IMG/VR virus record: IMGVR_UViG_3300030116_003063
Location: 1-26,034 of that record
Direction: 5' to 3' (one strand)
DNA length: 26,034 nt
Origin: a virus
A model generated the notes under the pieces. The model saw only the letters and a program-made list of their open reading frames with translations, ran no database searches and was not told where the DNA came from. The translations under genes and the position numbers were made by a program. Of this stretch, positions 14,469-19,906 are shown one piece after another (position 1 is the first letter of the stretch; each line of letters starts with the position of its first letter).

Positions 14469-14671
14469 TATTTATAGTATTTGTGTTCAAAATCTGGTTT
14501 ATATTTTTCATCTAGTTTCATATCTAGATAATGTTTATAGTGTTTTTGCGCTTCATCTAATGCACTTTTTAAATCAATCATTTCATAATCAAAATTACTT
14601 TCTTTAATGTGCTTTGCTAAATTGCGCAAAATCTTTGCAGCTTTTCGCTTGTGATTTTTATAGTAACTCAT
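14468..14671 (-). CDS. Unrecognised basic helical protein, 67 aa
   Basis: A Lys/His-rich protein starting MSYYKNHKRKAAKILRNLAK, with a heptad-like helix (ESNFDYEMIDLKSALDEAQK) and an ending KPDFEHKYYK. It has no hydrophobic span and no Cys motif. It lies 2 bases after the SSB-like gene and shares TAATG with the next one. Nucleic-acid binding is possible from composition; no family is recognised. Confidence 0.5.
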   Translation of the reverse strand: MSYYKNHKRKAAKILRNLAKHIKESNFDYEMIDLKSALDEAQKHYKHYLDMKLDEKYKPDFEHKYYK

Positions 14672-14673
14672 AA

Positions 14674-15099
14674 TTAAAATGGCATGTCTTGAGGTTGCTC
14701 TTGTGGTTTATCGCCTTTAAGCACCCAATTAGTAAACATCTCTGCAACCTCTATAACTTTTCTTTCATCACCACCATTTGCTATAACATAATCTGTTGCA
14801 CACTTTAAGGTGCTTTGTTTAATAATATACTCTTGTACATCATCTTTTGATTGTTTTGGTGTAGATGCTTGCGCATTAGGTTGCCAATTATTTATAGGTT
14901 TTACTTTTGGATATTTACCATCTATAAATTCGTACTCTGTTTCTTGACCTACTACAAATTTAGTTTGGTACTGATCTTTGCTACTATACTCACCACTATC
15001 GCCATTTTCAAATGCAATTTCATGCTTGTACATTGTACCAAATTTACCTTGCCATGTACCATTTGCTTGTGCTTGTTTTACTACTGATTTTTTAATCAT
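14674..15099 (-). CDS. SSB-like single-stranded DNA-binding protein, 141 aa
   Basis: The N-terminal 70 residues are short beta strands in OB-fold style (GTWQGKFGTMYKHEIAFENGD, residue 14 onwards; then YQTKFVVGQETEYEFIDGKY). A linker rich in Gln, Ala and Lys and a helical region (DYVIANGGDERKVIEVAEMF) follow. The last residues, PQDMPF, resemble the conserved C-terminal tip of SSB (DDIPF), which binds partner proteins of the replisome. It is the first gene of the core replication operon with a folded domain. The fold is shorter than E. coli SSB, and assignment rests on strand pattern and the tip. Confidence 0.55.
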   Translation of the reverse strand: MIKKSVVKQAQANGTWQGKFGTMYKHEIAFENGDSGEYSSKDQYQTKFVVGQETEYEFIDGKYPKVKPINNWQPNAQASTPKQSKDDVQEYIIKQSTLKCATDYVIANGGDERKVIEVAEMFTNWVLKGDKPQEQPQDMPF

Positions 15100-15103
15100 C
15101 TTT

Positions 15104-15229
15104 CTATTTAATTAAGTTAATAAATGCTTGTATAATTTCTCTACCACTATAGGTAAAGATTAACCAAAAAGGCACAATAATTACTAATAATGCACCTAAT
15201 GTTTCCCAAATGCTTTCGTTTCTGTTCAT
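15104..15229 (-). CDS. Small single-span membrane protein, 41 aa
   Basis: It begins MNRNESIWETLGALLVIIVP, then FWLIFTYSGREIIQAFINLI and a final Lys. One strongly hydrophobic span covers about residues 11-27. Its ATG shares bases with the preceding stop (TAATG at 15229), which supports coupled translation. It lies 4 bases before the SSB-like gene. The function is unknown. Confidence 0.6.
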   Translation of the reverse strand: MNRNESIWETLGALLVIIVPFWLIFTYSGREIIQAFINLIK

Positions 15230-15522
15230 TATAGTACCTTTTTATATATTTCGTGTTGTATATCTTCTAAATGCTCTATAGCCTCTTTGTATGTATCAAT
15301 TCTGCCTTGTATGCTATGCCTCATACACACATCAATATCTTCATCACTATTGTTGTATTCTATTAGCATCTCTTCACACGCTTGTATCTTTGCATTGTAT
15401 GCGTGTTTCTTTTGCTCTATGTTAAACATAACATCGCCAAATGCTACCTTTTGTACTTTAGGCATATCAATACCATAATGTTGTTTTGCTATTTGCTTAA
15501 AATAATCTTTGTTTAGTTCCAT
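15229..15522 (-). CDS. Unrecognised helical protein, 97 aa
   Basis: It begins MELNKDYFKQIAKQHYGIDM and is mostly charged helix, with YNNSDEDIDVCMRHSIQGRI and YKEAIEHLEDIQHEIYKKVL in the second half. No membrane segment or enzyme motif. It is the first gene after the hairpin terminator at 15534-15560, with leader TTTAAAAACA before the ATG. It may start the early replication operon; no promoter box is clear. Confidence 0.5.
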   Translation of the reverse strand: MELNKDYFKQIAKQHYGIDMPKVQKVAFGDVMFNIEQKKHAYNAKIQACEEMLIEYNNSDEDIDVCMRHSIQGRIDTYKEAIEHLEDIQHEIYKKVL

Positions 15523-15533
15523 TGTTTTTAAAT

Positions 15534-15560
15534 AAAAAAAGGTAGGGTGTTAACCTACCT
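15534..15560 (-). terminator. Intrinsic terminator after the 102-aa gene
   Basis: The minus-strand sequence is AGGTAGG, loop TTAACAC, CCTACCT, then a run of T. The 7-bp perfect stem plus a T-rich tract is a textbook rho-independent terminator, 8 bases after the stop at 15568. Confidence 0.85.
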
Positions 15561-15567
15561 ATGTTAA

Positions 15568-15876
15568 TTAGTAATTTAATTCTTTATATACCTCATCTGC
15601 GTACTCGCAATACTCGTATAACTCTTTCTCTATAGGTGCTATATCTTTTTCTATAAAATTTTCTCTACCCAATATTGTAGAATGTAAACCATCTTTATGT
15701 TTAAAAATATAGTATAAATTATCGTAAATATATACACCCTCTACAGTATCTTGCCACTCTTTATCATAATCATATTCATCATAAATATGTCTATAATCTG
15801 ATTGTTGTAATCTTTGTAGTCCTTTAGTATCTAATAGTAAATACTTTTTTGTTTTTGTAAATTCTTGTATTGTCAT
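15568..15876 (-). CDS. Unrecognised Tyr/Asp-rich protein, 102 aa
   Basis: It starts MTIQEFTKTKKYLLLDTKGL, is rich in Tyr, Asp and Glu (YDYDKEWQDTVEGVYIYDNL in the middle), and ends with an acidic helix (PIEKELYEYCEYADEVYKEL). It has no recognised domain. It is framed by an intrinsic terminator on each side, so it is a one-gene unit or relies on partial read-through. The A-rich leader AAACAAAACA before its ATG is shared with the 104-residue gene upstream. Confidence 0.55.
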   Translation of the reverse strand: MTIQEFTKTKKYLLLDTKGLQRLQQSDYRHIYDEYDYDKEWQDTVEGVYIYDNLYYIFKHKDGLHSTILGRENFIEKDIAPIEKELYEYCEYADEVYKELNY

Positions 15877-15915
15877 TGTTTTGTTTATAGTGCTTGGCTT
15901 CGTTGCCTTGCACCC

Positions 15916-15944
15916 AAAAACCCCGCATTTCTTTCAGTGCGGGG
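15916..15944 (-). terminator. Strong GC-rich intrinsic terminator
   Basis: The minus-strand sequence is CCCCGCA, loop CTGAAAGAAA, TGCGGGG, then TTTTT. The 7-bp perfect GC-rich stem stands out in an AT-rich genome. It follows the 104-residue gene (stop at 16000) and a separate AT stem at 15953-15987. Confidence 0.9.
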
Positions 15945-15952
15945 CGGTAGGG

Positions 15953-15987
15953 TCAAAATTACATTCTTTAATGTGCAGTAATTTTGA
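15953..15987 (-). ncRNA. AT-rich 10-bp stem-loop in 3' untranslated region
   Basis: TCAAAATTAC pairs perfectly with GTAATTTTGA around a 15-base loop, 13 bases after the 104-residue gene's stop and 9 bases before the strong terminator hairpin. Two consecutive hairpins form a structured 3' end. It could protect the transcript, be a small RNA, or be a weaker first terminator; none of these is shown. Confidence 0.35.
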
Positions 15988-15999
15988 TTTAGTTTTTGT

Positions 16000-16314
16000 T
16001 TATTTAGCTAAATGATAATAATTACTGCAATATGTAGGGTATTTGTCAAGCGTATTTCTAAGATTTCGTATTGACTTGTGCATATCGCTATATGAATACA
16101 TTACTTGTAGTAATCCTGCAATGTATAGATACGCCTCTCTATCATACACACCTTTATCAAATGCTTTTTGTGCTTTGTCTAAAATATCTTCCATAGCACC
16201 TGTGTAAGTGTCAATTTCATAATCCTTGTCTTTTGTGAAAACTGTTTGCATAGTTTCTAAAGTACTTTTAAAGCTATAATAGCCTTTAGGTCTAATTCTT
16301 TCTTCTGGTATCAT
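16000..16314 (-). CDS. Unrecognised protein, 104 aa
   Basis: It starts MIPEERIRPKGYYSFKSTLE, contains DTYTGAMEDILDKAQKAFDK and AYLYIAGLLQVMYSYSDMHK, and ends in a helix with YCSNYYHLAK. Mostly helical, with no Cys pairs, membrane span or catalytic motif. The leader is AAAAACAAAACA. A 134-base gap upstream holds a promoter-like TATATTTA box (16357-16364) and a terminator-like hairpin (16436-16457). It is followed by a structured 3' end and a strong terminator, so it seems to be its own transcription unit. Confidence 0.55.
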   Translation of the reverse strand: MIPEERIRPKGYYSFKSTLETMQTVFTKDKDYEIDTYTGAMEDILDKAQKAFDKGVYDREAYLYIAGLLQVMYSYSDMHKSIRNLRNTLDKYPTYCSNYYHLAK

Positions 16315-16356
16315 TGTTTTGTTTTTTTAATGTGTTGCTTAATTGCAAACACAGGG

Positions 16357-16383
16357 TAAATATACAACTATTTTACAATTACT
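16357..16383 (-). promoter_or_regulatory. Candidate promoter P4 (weaker match)
   Basis: A minus-strand TATATTTA at 16357-16364 is preceded 11 bases earlier by AGTAATTG, a partial match to the upstream box of P1-P3. A TTTG lies 21 bases upstream of the -7-like box, close to the Bacteroidetes -33 spacing. It is placed 42 bases before the 104-residue gene. It could be an ordinary host-type promoter. Confidence 0.4.
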
Positions 16384-16435
16384 AACAAAAAAAAGTTAAG
16401 AAAGTAAAGAAATAATTAACAATACTAGATAAATA

Positions 16436-16457
16436 GAGTTGTTAATAACTACAACTC
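16436..16457 (-). terminator. Weak terminator-like hairpin over the stop of the phosphoesterase gene
   Basis: GAGTTGT pairs perfectly with ACAACTC around an 8-base loop, and the stem includes the last two codons and stop of the metallophosphoesterase gene. The following bases are TATTTATC, so the T tract is poor. Confidence 0.35.
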
Positions 16458-17177
16458 CATAGGGCAAACAATAGGCAGTTTACCATTGTCAAGAATAACT
16501 GCACACCCTAATATAGGTTTAGCAGTATGAAATTTAGCATAAGAATATGCCCATGATTTATAGTCAATACCACAAGGTACTTGCATGCCAAATTTTAGTT
16601 CAGTTAGTGATGCAGTCCAATCTACAAAAGATTGTGTATGTATATGCCCCTGCACCATAGATTTACCCCAATTTTGCACACGCTTCATAATACCTTTACC
16701 ACTACAACCTGTACCATGTACATATAATACATCATCATGTACAAATTGCTCTTCAAAGTTCCACCCAGGGCAACCTAACACCTCGTTAAAATCTCTAATC
16801 CAACGCTTATCTATACCACCATCTTCTGCTTTACGGTGTACAATTAAATCATGGTTACCTATTGTTACATCTACCTTACTAAACGCTTTATTCCAATCTT
16901 TCATTTGATCTATACACATATCTAATTCATACTTTGCGCCATGTGTATTTGTATGTGTGTGGTGAAATGAGGCAAAATGACTATCTATTACATCACCTGT
17001 TGCACTAAAAGCTGTGCAATTATACAACTCTGCTATGCGTTGACAATGCTCTAAATATTTAGGGTGTGTGTATGGTAGGTGTATGTCACCTATAATTAAG
17101 CGATTTACTTTAGGCTTGCGTAAATCTTTAAGTATTGTTATTTCGTGTGGCTTTAATCTAAATCTATTGTCTGCCAT
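16449..17177 (-). CDS. Calcineurin-like metallophosphoesterase, 242 aa
   Basis: A two-metal phosphoesterase. All five motifs are present: GDIHL (D31, H33), GDVID (61-65), GNHD (107-110), YVHG (H154) and GHIHT (177-181). The length is normal for a phage or bacterial single-domain enzyme. It has no signal peptide, so it acts inside the cell. Such phage enzymes may hydrolyse nucleotides, cyclic nucleotides or RNA ends; the substrate cannot be told. Its ATG overlaps the 3TM holin gene by 14 bases, so it is co-transcribed with the lysis genes, the last gene of that unit before a weak hairpin. Confidence 0.9.
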   Translation of the reverse strand: MADNRFRLKPHEITILKDLRKPKVNRLIIGDIHLPYTHPKYLEHCQRIAELYNCTAFSATGDVIDSHFASFHHTHTNTHGAKYELDMCIDQMKDWNKAFSKVDVTIGNHDLIVHRKAEDGGIDKRWIRDFNEVLGCPGWNFEEQFVHDDVLYVHGTGCSGKGIMKRVQNWGKSMVQGHIHTQSFVDWTASLTELKFGMQVPCGIDYKSWAYSYAKFHTAKPILGCAVILDNGKLPIVCPMEL

Positions 17178-17550
17178 GCTTTATTTTTTCTAACCCTCTA
17201 GAGCCAAAATAAGCACCTATAACTGTTATTAGCACAATTTGTAATAAATCTACCCATTTATCCTCTACTACAAATTCTATTGCGCCTGCATCAATAAATA
17301 TTAGTAATGTTGTTGCTACTACTAACCATGCTAAAACTAAAGGGCGTATTGATTTAGTTAACCAATTACCTTGCATGTCAGCTTGCCAACGCTTTGTTAC
17401 CTCTTGCTCTATAATACCTTGATGCTCATTTACAATTTCTTGTAACTTATTTTTTAGAGTTAATTTTTCCTCTTGCGATGTTACAACCTCATCAATTACT
17501 TTATCAGCATTGCCTAAAAGTTTTGAAAATAGTGATGTTAATATAGCCAT
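17164..17550 (-). CDS. Holin of the 3TMs type, 128 aa
   Basis: Holins permeabilise the inner membrane to time lysis. The N-terminal helix (EEKLTLKNKLQEIVNEHQGI) leads into the family signature, RWQADMQGNWLTKSIRPLV (R54 to V72), followed by two hydrophobic spans, about 70-87 (PLVLAWLVVATTLLIFID) and 100-116 (VDLLQIVLITVIGAYFG), and a short basic end. The RW-x-D-x-WL-x-RP pattern is characteristic of the 3TM-type holin family first noted for gene-transfer-agent release. It overlaps the endolysin gene by 13 bases, a direct lysis cassette. Confidence 0.8.
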   Translation of the reverse strand: MAILTSLFSKLLGNADKVIDEVVTSQEEKLTLKNKLQEIVNEHQGIIEQEVTKRWQADMQGNWLTKSIRPLVLAWLVVATTLLIFIDAGAIEFVVEDKWVDLLQIVLITVIGAYFGSRGLEKIKHGRQ

Positions 17551-17891
17551 ATTGCGTTTGGTTTTCGTTCATCGCAATCACAATGTACAAAGGTTTCAGC
17601 TATTCCTAATCTTCTAAAGCCTGCTTGTATTAGTGCTGCTACAATTTTTGACCTGTCTACTGAATTGTTACAATGTATATCTGCTGCACAACCTATAATG
17701 TGACTGCTAGTATCTTTTGACCCTATACTGCGATTATGAGCAATTGTGCGCATGCCACTATTTATTTTAAATGGTATGCCTGCTATGCCTCTTGCGTTGT
17801 CTATCATTTGCAAAAAATCATCACACATTTCACTTTCACTACCTGGCAAATCAGGACTTGCAAACTCGCTTAATTTAAAATATTTTAACAT
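17538..17891 (-). CDS. Endolysin, peptidase M15-type, 117 aa
   Basis: A zinc peptidase cleaving peptidoglycan cross-bridges (D-Ala-D-Ala-type). The zinc ligands are H64 and D71 in SSHIIGCAADIHC and H103 in FVHCDCDE. The opening YFKLSEFASPDLPGS is the short helix preceding the domain in the M15_3 group. The length is typical of the minimal catalytic domain; there is no signal peptide, so export relies on a holin. The ATG at 17891 lies in an A-rich leader. Neighbours are a holin-like protein upstream and the 3TM holin downstream. Confidence 0.9.
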   Translation of the reverse strand: MLKYFKLSEFASPDLPGSESEMCDDFLQMIDNARGIAGIPFKINSGMRTIAHNRSIGSKDTSSHIIGCAADIHCNNSVDRSKIVAALIQAGFRRLGIAETFVHCDCDERKPNAIWLY

Positions 17892-17963
17892 TTGCTTGTT
17901 TTTTTCAATTTTGTTTTTTTGCCCATTTTAAGCTGTTTTAACAAACTTTGCTTGTTTTGGCAT
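17885..17963 (-). other. Two tiny Lys-rich frames in the leader of the endolysin gene
   Basis: The 198-base gap 17892-18089 is AT-rich with A and T tracts. Near its end two very short frames occur in series: MPKQAKFVKTA (17928-17963) and MGKKTKLKKTSKC (17885-17926, overlapping the endolysin ATG). The stop of the first lies 2 bases before the ATG of the second. They could be leader peptides, or chance. Nothing else is recognised in the gap. Confidence 0.25.
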
Positions 17964-18089
17964 GTGTATATATTAAAAGTTTGAGATATTGCATTAGCTG
18001 CAAATTACTAGGTTAAGAAATTTACAATATTTTTTAAAAAAAAAATAACTAATTATCTTGTATATTACAATACTTTTTATATAGGTATC

Positions 18090-18299
18090 TTATTTTTTTT
18101 CTTTAATAAATTCTAAAATAGTATCAATTTTGCTTTTAATATACTGCATATCTTTAGCGTTATTTTCGTGATATTTAGAAAACTGATCTTTAACTTCGTA
18201 TATAGAAAAAACGAAAAACTTGTAAAGTGCGTAACAACTACCTAACAATAAAACTAATGTAATACCATAAGTTTCTACTAATTTTAAAACCTCTTCCAT
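18090..18299 (-). CDS. Holin-like small membrane protein, 69 aa
   Basis: A short N-terminal helix (MEEVLKLVETYG), one strong hydrophobic span (ITLVLLLGSCYALYKFFVFS, about 13-32), then a charged coiled helix (HENNAKDMQYIKSKIDTILE). This is the layout of BhlA/UviB-like phage holin proteins. It shares its ATG with the preceding stop (TAATG) and lies upstream of the endolysin, from which it is separated by a 198-base AT-rich gap. With the 3TM protein it may form a two-component holin or holin-antiholin pair; that is inference. Confidence 0.65.
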   Translation of the reverse strand: MEEVLKLVETYGITLVLLLGSCYALYKFFVFSIYEVKDQFSKYHENNAKDMQYIKSKIDTILEFIKEKK

Positions 18300-18394
18300 T
18301 ACAGTTTACAGTATTCACATTTACCAAAACAAACTTTTTTAAATGTAGCGTAGTATAATAATACACACGCTGCCGCCTTTATTTTATCTATCAT
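18299..18394 (-). CDS. Very small Cys-rich membrane protein, 31 aa
   Basis: It reads MIDKIKAAACVLLYYATFKK, then VCFGKCEYCKL. It combines a short hydrophobic stretch with four Cys, including a CxxC, and ends exactly at the next gene's ATG (TAATG at 18297-18301). Its start lies 11 bases inside the 75-residue gene's end. This coupling supports translation, but the gene is very small and I do not recognise it. Confidence 0.5.
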   Translation of the reverse strand: MIDKIKAAACVLLYYATFKKVCFGKCEYCKL

Positions 18395-18611
18395 TATTAC
18401 AGCTTTTGATTGTTGCTAACTCCTTTTCAAGTTCTACTATCCTATCTTCACACTCGTTAATTATCTTGATTTTTTTTTCTAATCTGTTTTCTAATACTAA
18501 AATATCTTCATCAAGCTGTGCGATTTGGCTATATGCTATGCCCATTGTAAAGATTATACCAACTATCCAAATAATATTACCTACAGATAATGTTAAATCT
18601 TTTTGTATCAT
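18384..18611 (-). CDS. Membrane-anchored coiled-coil protein, spanin-like, 75 aa
   Basis: An N-terminal segment (DLTLSVGNIIWIVGIIFTMG, about 4-23) gives one membrane anchor, followed by a coiled coil from about 30 to 70 (DEDILVLENRLEKKIKIINE, then CEDRIVELEKELATIKS). A signal-anchor plus periplasmic coiled coil is the architecture of i-spanins, which help disrupt the outer membrane in Gram-negative lysis. Its start overlaps the basic 40-residue gene as ATGA. No partner o-spanin with a lipobox is visible, so the spanin call is tentative. Confidence 0.55.
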   Translation of the reverse strand: MIQKDLTLSVGNIIWIVGIIFTMGIAYSQIAQLDEDILVLENRLEKKIKIINECEDRIVELEKELATIKSCNNDR

Positions 18612-18730
18612 CTACCTTGACCTCTATATTTCTTCTTGTAACCCTTTTGCCCTTTAGAGGCGTTTTTAGAGTGTTTTCTGCGCTTAACTTTAGGCTTTGC
18701 TATAAAACTACTTATTATCTTTCTTGCCAT
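18608..18730 (-). CDS. Very basic small protein, 40 aa
   Basis: The sequence is MARKIISSFIAKPKVKRRKH, then SKNASKGQKGYKKKYRGQGR. Half the residues are Lys, Arg, Gln or Gly. The terminal motif KKYRGQGR is one I associate with a recurrent tiny protein near connector genes in Bacteroidetes phages. It overlaps both neighbours (23 bases upstream; ATGA with the spanin-like gene). It probably binds nucleic acid or acidic protein surfaces. Confidence 0.7.
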   Translation of the reverse strand: MARKIISSFIAKPKVKRRKHSKNASKGQKGYKKKYRGQGR

Positions 18731-18881
18731 TCTTATAGTCAATAAATCTTTGTGCTGTATAAAGTATAGAAAGTAGCAACAATAATATCTGTAACATTTG
18801 CTCTACCTCTGTGAAACTAATAAAAAGCGTAACGCTATTTAGTCCTAGTACATCTGCGTTTTGTGTTGCTATCTCTTTCAT
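18708..18881 (-). CDS. Small single-span membrane protein, 57 aa
   Basis: It begins MKEIATQNADVLGLNSVTLF, then ISFTEVEQMLQILLLLLSIL forms a hydrophobic span (about 29-41), followed by YTAQRFIDYKNGKKDNK. The SFTEVEQMLQILLLL pattern resembles small proteins in the lysis and connector region of Bacteroidetes phages. It could be a holin-like or scaffold-like membrane peptide. It overlaps the preceding gene by 47 bases and the basic gene by 23. Confidence 0.65.
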   Translation of the reverse strand: MKEIATQNADVLGLNSVTLFISFTEVEQMLQILLLLLSILYTAQRFIDYKNGKKDNK

Positions 18882-18939
18882 CTTTTTTATCTAAATATGC
18901 TTTTAGCTTTCTAATATTTTTAGCTTTTGGTTTATACAT
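18835..18939 (-). CDS. Very small basic protein, 34 aa
   Basis: It starts MYKPKAKNIRKLKAYLDKKD, then ERDSNTKRRCTRTK. Its ATG shares the stop of the connector gene (TAATG at 18937-18941). Its last 47 bases overlap the next gene in another frame. It is highly basic; the function is unknown. The overlap with the next gene weakens, but the TAATG strengthens, the case for translation. Confidence 0.5.
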   Translation of the reverse strand: MYKPKAKNIRKLKAYLDKKDERDSNTKRRCTRTK

Positions 18940-19508
18940 TATGGTTTTAAATCAGATGTTAAAAAATCATCTAGTGTAATGTTGCCTGGGCGTTTTCTAA
19001 CTCCGTCTAAATTCATGCCACTATAGTAGTTTCTTTTAGTAGGCGCAATATCTTCATTAGTATTTGTGTTGTATTCTGGCACTAAATGATTGTTGTGGCG
19101 TAACCAATCTATCATTCTTTCTGTATACCACTCTGCGGTATTACGCACTACCTCACGCAAAAAATTTAACTCTTCTAAACTTGTATTTTCTGATGTTTCA
19201 CTAGTTTTACGCACTATGTTTGCGTTCATAATTCTATAACCTAGAAATGGTATTGCCTCATATAGTGTCCAATGTACCAACGCATCTTGCACATAATCAT
19301 CTACAAGTGTTTCATAATTACCTGCTAATGAACTGCCTATAACATCAGCTTGTAACTTGTTATATAAGTCAGTACCTAATTTAGGGTGTATATGTAAATC
19401 TTGTGCAACTTTCATATAAGGTCGCAACAACATAGCATCAACATTACCATTTATAGTTGTTGACTTTTTTAACTTTGTTTCTGATATAAATAATGCTGTT
19501 TGGCTCAT
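18939..19508 (-). CDS. DUF6712-like head-tail connector protein, 189 aa
   Basis: Opening MSQTALFISETKLKKSTTIN, then DAMLLRPYMKVAQDLHIHPK and LGTDLYNKL (about 45-53) are hallmarks of a Bacteroidetes-phage family (DUF6712) placed where gp6-type connectors lie. The body is helical: YVQDALVHWTLYEAIPFLGY (71-90), then NFLREVVRNTAEWYTERMID and a conserved end. Connectors form a ring below the portal. It is 10 bases after the coiled-coil gene and precedes the cluster of small genes. Confidence 0.8.
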   Translation of the reverse strand: MSQTALFISETKLKKSTTINGNVDAMLLRPYMKVAQDLHIHPKLGTDLYNKLQADVIGSSLAGNYETLVDDYVQDALVHWTLYEAIPFLGYRIMNANIVRKTSETSENTSLEELNFLREVVRNTAEWYTERMIDWLRHNNHLVPEYNTNTNEDIAPTKRNYYSGMNLDGVRKRPGNITLDDFLTSDLKP

Positions 19509-19518
19509 TTTTTACTAA

Positions 19519-19902
19519 TTAAAACTCTATGTTATACATTGACTTAATTTTTTTAATCAATGTTTCTTTATTTTTTATATTTATCTCTGCTGATAAAATT
19601 TGATTTTTAATTCTTTGTGGCAATTCTACACCTAAATCTTTTGCACTTTCTTCTATTTGCTTGCCAACTTTCAAAATTTTCTCAAGTTCATTTTTTGTCA
19701 CTTTAGCTGCATTTTCTGCTTTTTTTAAATCATCAATAAAAGCACTAGATGCTTTAATGTCTTTATCTAATATTTTACCAAAATCAGTATCAAAATCATC
19801 TATTGCACCTAACTCTACTTTTTTAGGTGTAGTAACTTTGTCTAGTTTAACATCTTTAAACATTTCGCCTAATGCTATTTGTACTTTCTTGTTAAATTCC
19901 AT
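19519..19902 (-). CDS. Coiled-coil protein with KVELG motif, 127 aa
   Basis: I use the ATG at 19902 (MEFNKKVQIALGEMFKDVKL), which starts 5 bases after the portal stop; a TTG at 19938 would add 12 residues overlapping the portal gene. The protein has KKVELGAIDDF at about 27-37, then long helices (NAAKVTKNELEKILKVGKQI) and AKDLGVELPQRIKNQI. The protein at 25613-25957 has the same KVELGxxDD motif, then helices and AKDLGI. Both seem to be members of one small family. The role is unknown; position after the portal suggests a virion or assembly role. Confidence 0.65.
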   Translation of the reverse strand: MEFNKKVQIALGEMFKDVKLDKVTTPKKVELGAIDDFDTDFGKILDKDIKASSAFIDDLKKAENAAKVTKNELEKILKVGKQIEESAKDLGVELPQRIKNQILSAEINIKNKETLIKKIKSMYNIEF

Positions 19903-19906
19903 GTCT

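Noticed and set aside
15725-15751. Another TATATTTA box, inside the 102-residue gene
   Set aside because: The sequence 11 bases upstream (AGATACTG) does not match the second element, and no gene boundary is nearby.
18000-18089. Possible tRNA or regulatory RNA in the AT-rich gap before the endolysin
   Set aside because: No cloverleaf or TTC-arm pattern; the stretch is A/T homopolymer-like with no stable stem.
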